DNA of 64,000 nucleotides from Asticcacaulis sp. MM231 (GCF_964186625.1 NZ_OZ075108.1:1054001-1118000); one strand, 5' to 3'. Positions 52,703 through 63,623 are shown, counted from the first letter of the stretch. The notes: generated by a model from the sequence alone, not told the origin. Made by a program: numbers and translations.

Positions 52703-52918
52703 TTAGGTCTTGATGTCCAGCAGTTTGCCAAGCATGGCGTCGGCGGTTTTGAAGACGCTGATATTGGCTTCAAAGGCTGTACGTGAATCGATCTGTTCAA
52801 CCAGGTCGCTCAGGATATCCTTGCCGTCACTGGCATTTTTTACCGTGCTGCTGGCCGCCTTGTCGAAGCGGTTGCTGGCGGAAACGATGCCCTGATATGC
52901 TGTACTGATCGCGTTCAT
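52703..52918 (-). CDS. Mini flagellar-rod-like protein
   Basis: 71 residues with the two ends of a rod protein joined: N-terminal MNAISTAYQGIVSASNRFDKAASSTVKN and C-terminal VEQIDSRTAFEANISVFKTADAMLGKLLDIK, similar to FlgB/FlgC/FlgE C-termini. The middle domain is missing. Upstream (52955-52970) a TTAA-N8-TTAA sequence suggests CtrA control. Role unknown; perhaps a rod or hook accessory. Confidence 0.65.
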   Translation of the reverse strand: MNAISTAYQGIVSASNRFDKAASSTVKNASDGKDILSDLVEQIDSRTAFEANISVFKTADAMLGKLLDIKT

Positions 52919-52985
52919 GTGGATAAGTATGCGCGCGAAAGTTTAATGCCGTTTTTAAGGAATGGGTTAACAGCGATTAGGCATG

Positions 52986-54419
52986 TCAGGCCATAAAGCC
53001 GAGGTTGGACGTGGCGAAGCGGCCGATATTGGGGAGCACGGTCGGCAATTCCGAGGCGGAAACACCGAACCAGGTTGCCAGGGTTGCCGCCAACTGATCC
53101 ACAGAGGTCGAGGGCAGCAGACGGCCCTGACCGACCTGATCATCCGTGTTAATGGCTACGTGCGGCGCGGTGCCATAGAACTGGCCGCCCTTGACCGCGC
53201 CGCCCATGACGAAGTGATGGCCGCCCCAGCCGTGATCGGTGCCGTCGCCATTATAGGACAGGGTGCGGCCGAAATCGGAGGCGGTGAAGGTGGTCACCTT
53301 GCTGGCGACACCCAGTTCCACGGTTGCCTGATAGAACTGACCCATGGCCTCATTAAGCAGCCCCATCAGCCTCGGGTGATTGGTCATCAGCCCATCATGG
53401 TTGTCGAAGCCGCCGAGCGAGACAAAGAAAACCTGCCGTTTCACCCCCAGGGCTGTGCGGGCGCCGATCAGGCGCGCTACGATCTTCAACTGGTCCGCCA
53501 GTTTGTTGGCGCCACCATTGGGGTGGAAGTTGGTGGTCAGATTGACTCCGCTCAGCGCTGACGTGACGACGCTTTGCAAGGCGATGGAGCGTGTCGTTAC
53601 CTTATTGTATTCATTCTCCATAAGGTTGGCGCTGGAGCTGGTGATCATGGTTCTGAGCGCGTTTGACAGATCCGAGCGACCAAACTTTGGCCCAACGATG
53701 CCGTTGATGGCCGTGGCGCCGCCTGTGCCGATTTCGTACTGAACCGCCGTTTTACCGGACAGATAGACGGCGTTTCCCGAGGCGCTGATGCAGGTCAGGC
53801 TGCTGGTGCTGTTACCGGACAAGGCGAGGTCGGCGAGGCGGCCACCCCATCCGGCCCTGGCGCCTTCGCTGGCCAGGGACTGCCATATCGATTGCTGGTC
53901 GTTATGCGAGAAGAGTTTAGGCGGCAGAGGATAGGCGGTGCGGTTTGAGCTATTGTATTGCGCTAAGGTCAAAGGCGTCAGGAGCGGCCCGACATTGAGC
54001 TGGACGGCGAGCTTGCCCGCCGAGAACAGCGACTTGAGGGAGGTAAGTTCCGGCGCCAGAGCATACTGCATATTGTCGGTCAGGGTCTGGGCGGTGAGCG
54101 GCGTCAGGGCCGTGGCCGCCAGATCGGCACGTGCAAGGGCTGCCCCGCCCTGGGTGCGACCGCTGCCACCGCCGCGAATGGCGCTGTAAAGATCGTAGTT
54201 TGTGGTGTCGTAGGGGACAACCGTATTGGCGTGGTCGTTGCCGCCGTTGAGGAAAACGCAGACAAGCGCCTTATAGTCACTGGTGTCGAAGGCGGCGGCT
54301 TCCCCAAAAGCGGCCAAATTCATGGCAAGGGGGGCGGCTGTTCCGAGGAAGGACAGTTGTGCCGCGCGCTGCAGGAAAGCGCGGCGGCTGAGTAGATTAG
54401 CTTTTCCGATAAATGCCAT
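52986..54419 (-). CDS. DUF1501 family Tat-exported protein
   Basis: 477 residues with twin-arginine signal (LLSRRAFLQRAAQLSFLGTAAPLAM). DUF1501 motifs: ALVCVFLNGGNDHANTVVPYD, VFFVSLGGFDNHDGLMTNHPRLMGLLNEAMGQFYQATVELGVASKVTTFTASDFGRTLSYNGDGTDHGWGGHHFVMGGAV. Related to sulfatases and alkaline phosphatases; activity unproven. Eleven bases after the DUF1800 gene, its usual partner. Confidence 0.9.
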   Translation of the reverse strand: MAFIGKANLLSRRAFLQRAAQLSFLGTAAPLAMNLAAFGEAAAFDTSDYKALVCVFLNGGNDHANTVVPYDTTNYDLYSAIRGGGSGRTQGGAALARADLAATALTPLTAQTLTDNMQYALAPELTSLKSLFSAGKLAVQLNVGPLLTPLTLAQYNSSNRTAYPLPPKLFSHNDQQSIWQSLASEGARAGWGGRLADLALSGNSTSSLTCISASGNAVYLSGKTAVQYEIGTGGATAINGIVGPKFGRSDLSNALRTMITSSSANLMENEYNKVTTRSIALQSVVTSALSGVNLTTNFHPNGGANKLADQLKIVARLIGARTALGVKRQVFFVSLGGFDNHDGLMTNHPRLMGLLNEAMGQFYQATVELGVASKVTTFTASDFGRTLSYNGDGTDHGWGGHHFVMGGAVKGGQFYGTAPHVAINTDDQVGQGRLLPSTSVDQLAATLATWFGVSASELPTVLPNIGRFATSNLGFMA

Positions 54420-54429
54420 GGAGTTACGC

Positions 54430-56239
54430 CTATTTCTGGATCAGGTATTCGGGGCTGGCCATGACCAGAAAGAGAGCGGACAGGGCGCGATCATATTTGT
54501 AGGCATCCTGACGGTCGACTTCATACTGTGCCGGATCGAGCGCCGCCTTGATGGTCGCCACCGTCCCGGAGGAAAGTTGGTTGGCGCACAGATTCAGGTT
54601 CAGCTTCGCCAACAGAGCGGCGCTGTCGCTGACCGTGGGTTGAATTTGAGAGTAGTCCGGCATGAGGTCGTAATAGCCGTAGCGCATGAAATTCATCATA
54701 AAATTGAGATAACCGGCAACGGTACTCTCATTGACGAGCTGGAATTCCGGCGCCACCAGGCTGTTGTTGGCCAGATCCGTGTTGGGGGGCACATAGCCCG
54801 GTCGGAAGAAATTGAAAACCGATGGAGATCGTAAAGGGCTCTGTCCGAGAACTCGTCGGCAGAACGAGATCCCAGCTATAGAGTGTCCACTTATCGCTGC
54901 TGTTGGTGACGCCAATGGTCCGGCAGAACTGGATGAAGCGGATCATGGGTTCACGCAGCTTGCCGGCGGTTGCGGCACCCGAAACCGTCGTGGCCTCAGA
55001 ATCTGTAAAGATGGCGGTCCAGACCGCCTTCAGGTCACCCCGCACGCCTGAGCCATTGTTGTTAAACTTGGCAGCGACCCGGCCAATATAAGCAGGGCTG
55101 GGGTTTGAGGTCACCAGCCGCTGAATCATCTGACGGGCAAAAAACGGCCCGACATTGGCATGATTGAACAGGGTGTCCAGTGCCGTTTTGAGAGCGGCCT
55201 TCGAGTCCGTGCCTGCCGCGATGGTTGTGCCCAGAAAGGTCGCTGCCAGAGTCGAATGGTTGCTTTCCGTGACTGACATGGGTTTGCGGCAGTAATCTGG
55301 TGCCGGAATAGGATAGCTTACCCAGCTAACATTTGTCCGGGCAACGCCTGCCATGTCGTCATTATAGCCAGTAAAGACTCGTGCCAGATTGGAAATATCG
55401 CTCTGGGTGTAGGTCTCCAGGGGATTGCCGGAACTGTCCGTCTTGTAACTGCCATCGACATTAAGCTGATAGAGTCCGATGGTCATAAGCTGCATGACTT
55501 CACGGGCGTAGTTTTCATCGGGCTCACGCCCTTTGCCGTCTTCTTTCAGGTTCCCGCGGGAGTTGAGAAACTGTCCTATCGCCGGGTTCAGCGTTACGGC
55601 TTCCAGCAAGGTGCGGAAATTGCCGAAGACATTGGCCATCAGCATATCCCAATAGCCTGCCGCCTTGTAGGACGGCCAGAAGCCATCCAGGTTATCAAGC
55701 GACATGACGAACATTTCAGACAAGGCCAGCGAGAGGCGTTTGCGGCACTGATTGTTCCCCGACAGGAGTTGATTCCAGATCATGAAATCGCCCTGATAAC
55801 TGTCGAAATAGTGCTCTTCGGCGGTAATGGCGTTGTGGCCTTTCGCGTTCAGCCAATCCCAGCCGGTCTGGCCAACCGGCGTGTTGTATTCCTGATTGAG
55901 CCATCCAATGATGCCGAGGGGCATGGCGGCGGAGATTTCCGCATCCGTGGAGGAGAACTGGGCCTGTTGCAGAAACCGCGCGGCCTGAACATTGCTCAGA
56001 GGGATGGCAGGCGCAACTGTTACGCCGCCCGTGCCGCCGCTTGAGGTTCCGCCTCCGCTGGAACTGCCGCCACCACAGGCGCTCAGGGCAATGGCCGCCA
56101 GAGCGATCGCCCCTGCGGCTGCGGGTTTTACTTCGGGAATGCGGGAAGTGTTGTTTGGCAAATCATCAGCCTCGTCCGTCACGGTTGAGGGCAGGATGCG
56201 TTCATCGCTTGGGTTATGAAAATCCACGTGCCGGTCCAT
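54430..56239 (-). CDS. DUF1800 family lipoprotein, frameshifted
   Basis: The intended product of about 600 residues starts at 56239 with a late lipobox (AAIALSA-C) and a Gly/Ser linker, then DUF1800 helices: AARFLQQAQFSSTDAEISAAMPLGIIGWLNQEYN, DENYAREVMQLMTIGLYQLN, FARQMIQRLVTSNPSPAYIGRVAAKFN. After LPTSSR the frame is lost; GQSPLRSPSVFNFFRPGYVPP and the rest continue in the next frame to 54430. One extra base near 54845-54860 explains it. Uncorrected, the protein ends at 54728. Partner of the DUF1501 protein. Confidence 0.85.
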
Positions 56240-56334
56240 CGCCAATTTAACTATCTGACAAGCTATGTTGGCAAGGTGTTAACGATTTCCTAATGCGGAG
56301 AAGAGGGGCGTCGACAGGCACATAATCGCGAAAC

Positions 56335-56377
56335 GAGACGCCATTTGCGTGAGCATATTGTGCGCAAATGGCGTCTC
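56335..56377. terminator. Hairpin after pheT
   Basis: A perfect 15-bp stem (56335-56349 and 56363-56377) just beyond the pheT stop. It has only a short T-rich tail on the minus strand but is the strongest stem in this gap. Confidence 0.6.
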
Positions 56378-56385
56378 TGTCTGGT

Positions 56386-58785
56386 CTAGGTGCGGAGGGT
56401 GGCCCCGATTTTTTGCGCGGCAGCGATGATTTTGCTGCTGATCGCTTCGATTTCAGGCTCGGTCAGGGTCTTGTCGGTCGGGGTGAGGGTCACTTCGATG
56501 GCGAGCGATTTCTGACCTTCGGGCACACCCTGGCCGCGATAGACGTCGAAGACCTGCGCCTCGCCGATCAGGGTTTTGTCAGCCCCCTTGATGGCGCGGA
56601 CCAGATCCCCGGCGGCCAGCTTTTCATCGCTGAGGAAGGCGAAATCGCGGGTGAGGGGCATCAGGTTCGACAGGCTGAGCGCACCCTTCGATTTGCCGGA
56701 CTTAGCCTTAGGCGCCGGCAGATTATCGATGCGGATTTCAAACCCGACGTAAGCGCCGCTCAGGTCCATGGCCTTGAGCACGGCCGGATGCGGTTCGCCA
56801 AATTCGGCAACGATCTGCTTGGGGCCAAGTTGCAGGCGCGCCGAACGGCCGGGGTGCCAGTGCGCGGCGTTTGAGCCCTGCACCAGTTGCAGCGAGGCGA
56901 CGGGGGCGCCAATGGCGTCGAGCAGGGCCATCAGGTCGCCCTTGAGCGCGAACAGGGCGTCTTCGCCAGGCGCTTGCCAGCTCCGCGCCTTGCCAGGCGC
57001 TTTCAGTACGGTGATGGTCGGCTTCTGGTCATTGGGCTCCAGACCGAGATAGATCGGCCCGATTTCGAACAGTTGCGCGCCGGTATGACCGCGGGCGGCA
57101 TTGCGGCCGGCGGCTTCGAGCAGGTTCGGCAAGGCCGAGGGACGCATGCAGTTCAGTTCGGAGGCGATGGGGTTGGCCAGCACCAGTTTGTCATCACCGC
57201 CGCCGAACAGTTTTGCCCAGTCCTGCCGCATAAACGACCAGGTGACGGCTTCGGAATAGCCATAGGCGGCGAGGGCGCGACGGGCGGTGCGTGCCTTGGC
57301 CTGCTGTGCTGTCAGCACGCCACCGGGACGCAAACCGACCGAAGGCAGGGGCGTGGCGGGGATATGGTTGAAACCGTAGATGCGGGCGACTTCTTCGACG
57401 AGATCGGCCTTGCCCTCCACGTCACGACGCCACGACGGCACATTGACGGTCCAGCTTGCGCCGGTGGTGACACCAAAGCCGAGCGCGGTCAGGATGTGCT
57501 CGATCTTGTCGGTCGGCACGTCGAGGCCAGTTAGTTGCGCCACATAGGCCGGATCAAAGGCGACATCGGGACGGCCTTCGATGGCGGCGCCTACTTCCAC
57601 GACGTCGGAGGCTTCACCACCACAGAGATCGAGGATCAGTTGTGTCGCCAGTTCGAGACCGGGGCGGGTGGATTGCGGATCGACTCCGCGCGCGAAGCGA
57701 TATTGAGCGTCGGAATTGAGGCTTAGGGTGCGGCCCGTCTGAGCGATGCGGATGGGCTCGAACCAGGCACATTCCAGGAAGACCTCAGTCGTGTCGTCCG
57801 ATACACCGGTGCTTTCGCCGCCCATGACGCCGCCAAGACCGATGGGGCGCTGGCCCCCGGCATCGGCGATGACGCACATGTCGGGACCAATGTCGTAGGT
57901 CTTGCCGTCAAGCGCGATCAGTTGCTCATCGTTTGCGCCCTTATGATGACCAAGGCGGGCTTCCAGCGTGGTGCCGACGAGCTTGGCGACGTCATAGACG
58001 TGTAGCGGGCGAGCGCGGTCGAACGACAGATAGTTGGTGATATCGACCAGCGCGCTGATCGGCTTGAGACCGATCGATTTCAGCTTGTCTTGCAGCCACT
58101 TCGGCGACGGGCCGTTCTTCACGCCGCGGATAACGCGGCCGGTGAAGTGGCGGCAGGCGTCGCCATCGATCTTGACTGTGATCGATGAGGGGAAGCTGCC
58201 CTTGACCGGGGGGGGCGTCGTTTCGGTGAAAGTGCCAAGGCCGGTGGCGGCGAGATCGCGGGCGATCCCGTGAACGCCCAGCCAGTCGGGGCGGTTGGGG
58301 GTCACTTCAAAGTCGATGACAGGCTCGGCGCCGAAAACCTGGGCTGCGGGTGTGCCGACGGCCAGATCATCGGAGAGCTCCAGAATGCCGTCGGAGTCGC
58401 TGTCGATCTCCAATTCGGCGCCGGAGCACATCATGCCGTTGGAGACGACGCCGCGCACCGGCTTTTCAACGAGGGTGACGCCGAGGCCGGGCACATAGGC
58501 ACCGATCGGGGCGTAGATGGTGGTCAGGCCGGCACGGGCATTGGGGGCGCCGCAGACGATTTCCTTGAGGCCGTCAACCGTATCGACCTGCAGTACCTGC
58601 AGGCGGTCCGCATTGGGGTGCTGGGCGGCGGAGATCACCTTGGCGACGGTGAAGGGCTTGAGCGCCTTGGCGGGATCGTGGATGTCCTCGACTTCGAGGC
58701 CGGCCATGGTCATGGCGGCGGCCACCGCGTCGATATCGGCGCTGGTCTTGAGGTGAGCTTTAAGCCAGGAGAGCGAGAATTTCAT
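56386..58785 (-). CDS. pheT: Phenylalanyl-tRNA synthetase beta subunit
   Basis: 799 residues, normal. tRNA-binding EMAP-like domain ([26 protein letters not shown]...[14 protein letters not shown]), B5 and editing domains, and the C-terminal ferredoxin-like anticodon domain ([75 protein letters not shown]). Follows pheS after a small ORF. Confidence 0.97.
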   Translation of the reverse strand: MKFSLSWLKAHLKTSADIDAVAAAMTMAGLEVEDIHDPAKALKPFTVAKVISAAQHPNADRLQVLQVDTVDGLKEIVCGAPNARAGLTTIYAPIGAYVPGLGVTLVEKPVRGVVSNGMMCSGAELEIDSDSDGILELSDDLAVGTPAAQVFGAEPVIDFEVTPNRPDWLGVHGIARDLAATGLGTFTETTPPPVKGSFPSSITVKIDGDACRHFTGRVIRGVKNGPSPKWLQDKLKSIGLKPISALVDITNYLSFDRARPLHVYDVAKLVGTTLEARLGHHKGANDEQLIALDGKTYDIGPDMCVIADAGGQRPIGLGGVMGGESTGVSDDTTEVFLECAWFEPIRIAQTGRTLSLNSDAQYRFARGVDPQSTRPGLELATQLILDLCGGEASDVVEVGAAIEGRPDVAFDPAYVAQLTGLDVPTDKIEHILTALGFGVTTGASWTVNVPSWRRDVEGKADLVEEVARIYGFNHIPATPLPSVGLRPGGVLTAQQAKARTARRALAAYGYSEAVTWSFMRQDWAKLFGGGDDKLVLANPIASELNCMRPSALPNLLEAAGRNAARGHTGAQLFEIGPIYLGLEPNDQKPTITVLKAPGKARSWQAPGEDALFALKGDLMALLDAIGAPVASLQLVQGSNAAHWHPGRSARLQLGPKQIVAEFGEPHPAVLKAMDLSGAYVGFEIRIDNLPAPKAKSGKSKGALSLSNLMPLTRDFAFLSDEKLAAGDLVRAIKGADKTLIGEAQVFDVYRGQGVPEGQKSLAIEVTLTPTDKTLTEPEIEAISSKIIAAAQKIGATLRT

Positions 58786-58868
58786 GTTCTTATCTTTATC
58801 ATGAGGTCAAGGAGCCAATTTTTCCTAAGAAATAATGGGCCTCCTTGTCTTGTTTTGTTGCATCAGCA

Positions 58869-59108
58869 TCAGGAAACGCGGCCGTATTTTTCGATCCGCT
58901 CATCAATTGCTGTTTTCAGTTCAGGATAAGCTGTAAACGCCCAGTGATTGATTTCATTCATCTCGCCCAGTGTCGTTGCCACTTTTGATTGCAGATCATC
59001 ATAGTTTGCTTCAGAACAATGTGCGCGGGCTGTGTCTAATAAGCTTATTAGTTCGCGTGATGCCCGATAGGCGGCAATGACCGCAAACTCTGCAATCTGC
59101 TTGTCCAT
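58869..59108 (-). CDS. 79-residue protein between pheS and pheT
   Basis: MDKQIAEFAVIAAYRASREL then ISLLDTARAHCSEANYDD and a helical remainder ending ERIEKYGRVS. Soluble, helical, no family recognised. Codon use is more AT-rich than neighbours (AAGCTTATT, TTTGATTGC), which hints at foreign origin. It breaks the usually direct pheS-pheT linkage; gap of 17 bases to pheS and 83 to pheT. Confidence 0.7.
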   Translation of the reverse strand: MDKQIAEFAVIAAYRASRELISLLDTARAHCSEANYDDLQSKVATTLGEMNEINHWAFTAYPELKTAIDERIEKYGRVS

Positions 59109-59125
59109 GTTAATATCCTAAAAAT

Positions 59126-60199
59126 TCAGCTCAACCCACTGCCGCTGTTCGGGGCGCTAAAACCACTAAAGCCGTAGTGGCCAAGCCAGCGCGTATCGGC
59201 GGCGAACATGTCGCGCAGATCGGGCACGCCGTATTTCAGCATGGCCAGACGATCGACGCCCATGCCCCAGGCGAAGCCCTGATATTCATCGGGATCAATG
59301 CCGCAGGCGCGCAGCACGTTCGGATGGACCATGCCGCAGCCGAGCACTTCGAGCCACGAGTTGCCGGAGCCGACTTTAAGTTCACCCTTTTCCCACGAGC
59401 AGCGCACATCGAGTTCGGCCGAGGGTTCGGTGAACGGGAAGTGGTGCGGGCGGAACTGGGTGGTGACGTCGTTGGTCTCGAAGAAGCGCGAGATAAAGGT
59501 TTCCAGCACCCATTTCAGATGGCCCATATGCGCCGTTTTGTCGATCACCAGACCTTCGATCTGGTGGAACATCGGCGTGTGGGTTTGATCTGAGTCGCAG
59601 CGGAAGACGCGGCCGGGCACGATCAGACGGAACGGCGGCTTACCGGATATCATAGAGCGGATCTGCACCGGCGAGGTATGGGTGCGCAGCAGCTTGCGAA
59701 CCCCATTCTCGTCGGGGTTGAAGAAGAAGGTGTCGTGCATTTCGCGCGCCGGATGCTTCTCGGGGAAGTTCAGGGCGGTGAAGTTGTGGAAGTCGTCCTC
59801 GATATCCGGCCCTTCGGCGACCTCGAAGCCCATGTCGGCGAAGATGGCGATCATCTCGTCCATGACCTGAAGCGTTGGGTGAACGCCGCCTTTCGGGCGC
59901 GGTGCGGAGGGCAGGGAGAGGTCGATATGTTCCCTGGCCAGACGCTCGGCCAGATGAGCGGCTTCAAGCGTCGCCTTGCGGTCATCAAGCGCCGACTGAA
60001 TGACATCGCGCACGGCGTTGATGGCGGCGCCGGTGGTTTTGCGCTCTTCCGGTGGCAGGGCGCCCAGGGTCTTGAGCAGGCCAGAAATGCGGCCGGTCTT
60101 GCCCAGCGCCGATACGCGCACGGCGTCGAGCGCGGCCAGATCGGTGGCGGCGGTGATTTCAGCGGCGATTTCGCTCTGGAGTTCGGCGTAAACGGTCAT
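59126..60199 (-). CDS. pheS: Phenylalanyl-tRNA synthetase alpha subunit
   Basis: 357 residues. N-terminal coiled coil, then class II motifs: [90 protein letters not shown], and [39 protein letters not shown]. Confidence 0.98.
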   Translation of the reverse strand: MTVYAELQSEIAAEITAATDLAALDAVRVSALGKTGRISGLLKTLGALPPEERKTTGAAINAVRDVIQSALDDRKATLEAAHLAERLAREHIDLSLPSAPRPKGGVHPTLQVMDEMIAIFADMGFEVAEGPDIEDDFHNFTALNFPEKHPAREMHDTFFFNPDENGVRKLLRTHTSPVQIRSMISGKPPFRLIVPGRVFRCDSDQTHTPMFHQIEGLVIDKTAHMGHLKWVLETFISRFFETNDVTTQFRPHHFPFTEPSAELDVRCSWEKGELKVGSGNSWLEVLGCGMVHPNVLRACGIDPDEYQGFAWGMGVDRLAMLKYGVPDLRDMFAADTRWLGHYGFSGFSAPNSGSGLS

Positions 60200-60280
60200 T
60201 TTGCGTGTCTTTGAGTGGAGAAGCTTTGGCGAGTGTTTAGGCGATGTTGCGAGGCGCGGAAAGCGGAAATTTGGACAATA

Positions 60281-60317
60281 AAAAAGCCCCGCGACCGGTG
60301 AAGGTGCGGGGCTTTTT
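60281..60317 (-). terminator. Terminator after rplT
   Basis: AAAAAGCCCCGC (60281-60292) and GCGGGGCTTTTT (60306-60317) form a 12-bp stem with A/T flanks, so it works in both directions. It may divide rpmI-rplT from pheS. Confidence 0.85.
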
Positions 60318-60334
60318 CGTCAACTTGAAAAGCC

Positions 60335-60694
60335 TTAGGCAGCCAAGGCTGCGCGCACCTTAGCGGCGATGGCGCTAAAGCCCGGCATGTCGTGCATGGC
60401 GATGTCGGACAGAACCTTGCGGTCCATGTCGATGCCAGCAACGTTCAGGCCGTGGATGAACTGCGAGTAGGTGTAGCCTTCGATGCGGGCAGCCGCATTG
60501 ATGCGTTGAATCCACAGGGCGCGGAACGAACGCTTCTTGTTGCGACGGTCGCGGTAGGCGTATTGACCCGAACGGTCAACGGCCGCCTTGGCGGTGCGGA
60601 TGGTGTTCTTGCGGCGGCCGTAGAAGCCCTTGGCAAGTTTCAGAACTTTTTTGTGACGGGCGTGGGAAGTTACGCCTCTTTTAACACGAGCCAT
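60335..60694 (-). CDS. rplT: 50S ribosomal protein L20
   Basis: 119 residues. [71 protein letters not shown] is characteristic. Follows rpmI after 15 bases. Confidence 0.98.
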   Translation of the reverse strand: MARVKRGVTSHARHKKVLKLAKGFYGRRKNTIRTAKAAVDRSGQYAYRDRRNKKRSFRALWIQRINAAARIEGYTYSQFIHGLNVAGIDMDRKVLSDIAMHDMPGFSAIAAKVRAALAA

Positions 60695-60709
60695 ATGTGT
60701 CTGTTCCTC

Positions 60710-60907
60710 TTAGGCGTAAGGCATGTAGGATTTGATCTTCACGATGTCCGGCTTGGACATCACTTCGGTACCCCGGTTTTGACGGATGTACTTGGCGTTG
60801 TGAGAGATCAAACGGTGACGCTTACCGGCAACGCCGGCCTTTACCTTGCCTGAGGCAGTGATGCGGAAACGCTTTTTAGCGCCCGACTTGGTCTTCAACT
60901 TGGGCAT
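60710..60907 (-). CDS. rpmI: 50S ribosomal protein L35
   Basis: 65 residues. [65 protein letters not shown] is a standard L35. The first gene of the cluster; infC is not adjacent here. Confidence 0.98.
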   Translation of the reverse strand: MPKLKTKSGAKKRFRITASGKVKAGVAGKRHRLISHNAKYIRQNRGTEVMSKPDIVKIKSYMPYA

Positions 60908-61071
60908 TTCATGTACGGCTTGGTTAAAGCCGCCCTCTATAGGAAATTAAGACCCGCCTAGGCATGCCTTTAGCCTGTCGGGTCAATAAGAACGGCGGGT
61001 GTTACAGGAAAAGGGTTGGAAGCGCAAGGGCTAAATCGGTACAAGGGTTTGCTCAATCCAGGAGATATATC

Positions 61072-61542
61072 ATGCCCTTGGTCAAGTTGCCGCGATTCCC
61101 AGTCCATGGCGCCTGCCAATGTGGACACATTCGCTATCGTCTGTATGCCGCGCCGGTGGTCTTTTATCTATGTCACTGCACGCATTGTCAAAAGCAGTCC
61201 TCTTCGGCGTTCGGTGAATCCGTAAAGGTGCGTGCCAGCGATGTCGAAGTTTTTGGGGAACCGGCTGTTTTCATGGTGACCGCAGACAGTGGTAAAACCA
61301 AGCGCTGCGAATTTTGTCCGGAATGCGGAACACGATTGTTTCATGGGCGGTTCGTAGGTGCCGAGACCTTCAATATCAAAGGCGGTACGCTGGACGACGC
61401 CTCATGGCTCCGACCCGCCGGACATATCTGGACAGCCTCGAAACAAGCGTTTTTCGTTATCAGTCCGGATGAACTGGCTTATCCTGCTGATCCGGATTAT
61501 GCGAAGCTAAGTGAAAGATGGCGTGAGATGATCGGGACATAG
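61072..61542 (+). CDS. GFA family zinc protein
   Basis: 156 residues from the ATG at 61072 (GGAGA upstream). CENP-V/GFA fold with zinc ligands in HGACQCGHIRY, LCHCTHCQKQS and CPECGTRLFHG. Members include glutathione-dependent formaldehyde-activating enzyme; most are of unknown function. Confidence 0.92.
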   Translation: MPLVKLPRFPVHGACQCGHIRYRLYAAPVVFYLCHCTHCQKQSSSAFGESVKVRASDVEVFGEPAVFMVTADSGKTKRCEFCPECGTRLFHGRFVGAETFNIKGGTLDDASWLRPAGHIWTASKQAFFVISPDELAYPADPDYAKLSERWREMIGT

Positions 61543-61544
61543 AG

Positions 61545-62204
61545 TTATTTCTGCTGCGCCGCGATGACCTTCTGGATGGCCTCGGCGCAAGGCTTGGTGA
61601 CCTGAAACTTCGCCGTCGCCATCTGCGCCTGATTGAAGCGGATGAAGCCCAGGCCGTTTTGCGGCATCCAGCCATAGAAGGACGAGATGCGCGCGATCAG
61701 GTCGTTCGGCGTCGGCTGCGATATATCGGCGCCGGCGTCATAGGGGCGGAAAACCGCGCCGGTGGCCTTGTTCATCCAGATCACGTCCCACAGGTCGGTC
61801 TGGTAGATATGGAGCAGAATGCGGTTGAAGCCGTTGGTCTTCCACGTCACGTCGCCGCTGCACACCGTATAGGTCAGGTTGTCGCTGGCCTGATGGAATT
61901 CCCAGCCGGGCGTCAGACTATAGCGCGATTTCAGGCGCTCGAAGCGCTGGCGATGGCGGGCGTCCTGATTGGGCGATTGCAGCGCGATCAGATAGCAAGG
62001 CGCATCCTCGCCCAGCGTGGCCGTGGCGATGGTATTGAAGCGCTTGAGCAGGCTGTGCAGTTCGTCACGGTTGTGCGCCGTTTTGCGGCCATCCGGCAGC
62101 AGGTGAAAGCGCGTGACATTCCAGCCTTCGGCGTCGCGCAGCAGATGCCCGACCGGGGTGGTGCGCGGGTGAAAGCTTTGCCAGTCCGACTGAAATCTAT
62201 CCAT
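61545..62204 (-). CDS. Protein of unknown function after the MFS gene
   Basis: 219 residues from the ATG at 62204, overlapping the MFS gene by 8 bases. Soluble; WNVTRFHLLPDGRKTAHNRDELHSLLKRFNTIA and WKTNGFNRILLHIYQTDLWDVIWMNKATGAVFRPYDAGAD are the most conserved-looking parts. No family recognised. Translationally coupled to the transporter. Confidence 0.75.
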   Translation of the reverse strand: MDRFQSDWQSFHPRTTPVGHLLRDAEGWNVTRFHLLPDGRKTAHNRDELHSLLKRFNTIATATLGEDAPCYLIALQSPNQDARHRQRFERLKSRYSLTPGWEFHQASDNLTYTVCSGDVTWKTNGFNRILLHIYQTDLWDVIWMNKATGAVFRPYDAGADISQPTPNDLIARISSFYGWMPQNGLGFIRFNQAQMATAKFQVTKPCAEAIQKVIAAQQK

Positions 62205-63534
62205 GGGCGTGACGCTTCTGTTGTTTGCCGACCTGCAAGGCCAGGAGAGCGGCGGGCAGGGTGAGGCCGGCTCCCATCCACAAGGCCGCATCGGGGCCGA
62301 GCCAACTAAACAGGTAGCCGGCCAGCATCGGGCCGGTGATGCGGGCGATGGCGCCGGTCGACATGTTGAGGCCGAGCATGGCGCCTTGCTTGTCGGGGGA
62401 GGTCGACATGGCAATAATGGCGCAGATCGATGAGAAGATGACTGCCTGACCGAGCGTGCCCAGCATGACAATGGGCGTGATCAGCCAGTTGATGTGGTTG
62501 ATGCCTTGCAGCGCGAAGCTGAGGCCGAAGACGAACAGCCCGCCGGCCAGCACCTTGCTTTCGCCATAGCGGCGGGTGAGGGGGCGCATGAAGACCATCT
62601 GCATCAGAGCGGCGGCGAGACCGATGAACAGGAAGATAGCGCCGATCTCTTTTGGACCCCAGTGGAAGCGCGATTCCGCCCACAGGCCGAAGGTGGATTC
62701 CAGACCCGCGAAGGCCGCCATATAACAGAGCGTGGCGAGGATCAGGCGCACCATTACCGGATTGCGCCAGGCTTCCTGAGCGGTTTTCAGGATGTTGGGC
62801 TGGGCGGCTTCGACCTTGCTGCGGCGCTGACGGCTTTCGCTGATGAACAGCATAACGCCCAGACACGCGATACCCGAAAGCACGGCCGCACCGATCAGCG
62901 GCAGGCGAAATTCGTTGCCACCACCACCTTCATGGCTCAGCATCCCGCCGATAAACGGGCCGATGACGAAGCCTAGCGAGAAGGCGCCGCCGATCAGGCT
63001 CATGCGGCCGGAGCGCTTTTCCGGCGGGGAAACATCCGAGACATAGCCCTGAATGGTCGAGATATTACCGGAGCTCAGGCCGCCGAAAAAGCGGATCAGG
63101 ATGGCGATCCAGATATTGGGCGAAAAGGCCAGCAGCATATAGAAGAGCACGCTCAGCGCCGTGGTGACGATCAGGATCGGCTTGCGGCCGATGCGATCGC
63201 TCAGGCGGCCGCAATAAGGTTCGGCGAAGAACTGACCGAGCGAATAGGTGGTGAACATCAGGGTCACCTGCCAGGCCTGGGCGTGCAGGCTTTGCGCGAA
63301 GAACGGCATCAGCGGCACGACGATGCCGAAGCCAACCAGGTTGACGAACACCACGGCGAACATGGCCGCCAGAGGGCCGTTTTCGTTCATGAAATGGCGG
63401 ATTTTACGTAACAGCTTGCCGCGAAAAAAGGTGCGCTCGTTACGCGGATCGTCGGCCTCGGGCGGGATTACCGGTTCCGCTTCGGACAGCAGGGCTTCGT
63501 CCGTGGACGCAACAGAGGTATCGGCTTTTGACAT
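62197..63534 (-). CDS. MFS transporter (TetA/DHA-like)
   Basis: 445 residues, 12 membrane helices after a 50-residue polar N-terminus. MFS motif A GRLSDRIGRKPIL after helix 2 and motif C GFVIGPFIGG in helix 5 place it in the drug:H+ antiporter branch. Substrate unknown. Confidence 0.9.
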   Translation of the reverse strand: MSKADTSVASTDEALLSEAEPVIPPEADDPRNERTFFRGKLLRKIRHFMNENGPLAAMFAVVFVNLVGFGIVVPLMPFFAQSLHAQAWQVTLMFTTYSLGQFFAEPYCGRLSDRIGRKPILIVTTALSVLFYMLLAFSPNIWIAILIRFFGGLSSGNISTIQGYVSDVSPPEKRSGRMSLIGGAFSLGFVIGPFIGGMLSHEGGGGNEFRLPLIGAAVLSGIACLGVMLFISESRQRRSKVEAAQPNILKTAQEAWRNPVMVRLILATLCYMAAFAGLESTFGLWAESRFHWGPKEIGAIFLFIGLAAALMQMVFMRPLTRRYGESKVLAGGLFVFGLSFALQGINHINWLITPIVMLGTLGQAVIFSSICAIIAMSTSPDKQGAMLGLNMSTGAIARITGPMLAGYLFSWLGPDAALWMGAGLTLPAALLALQVGKQQKRHAHG

Positions 63535-63623
63535 GCGCGGTTTTATAACTGATTTGCGACCGATTGCGACAGTTTCTTTATCGCAAGTGCGTAATGGCCC
63601 TGAGGGGTTGACTCGGCAAGAAT

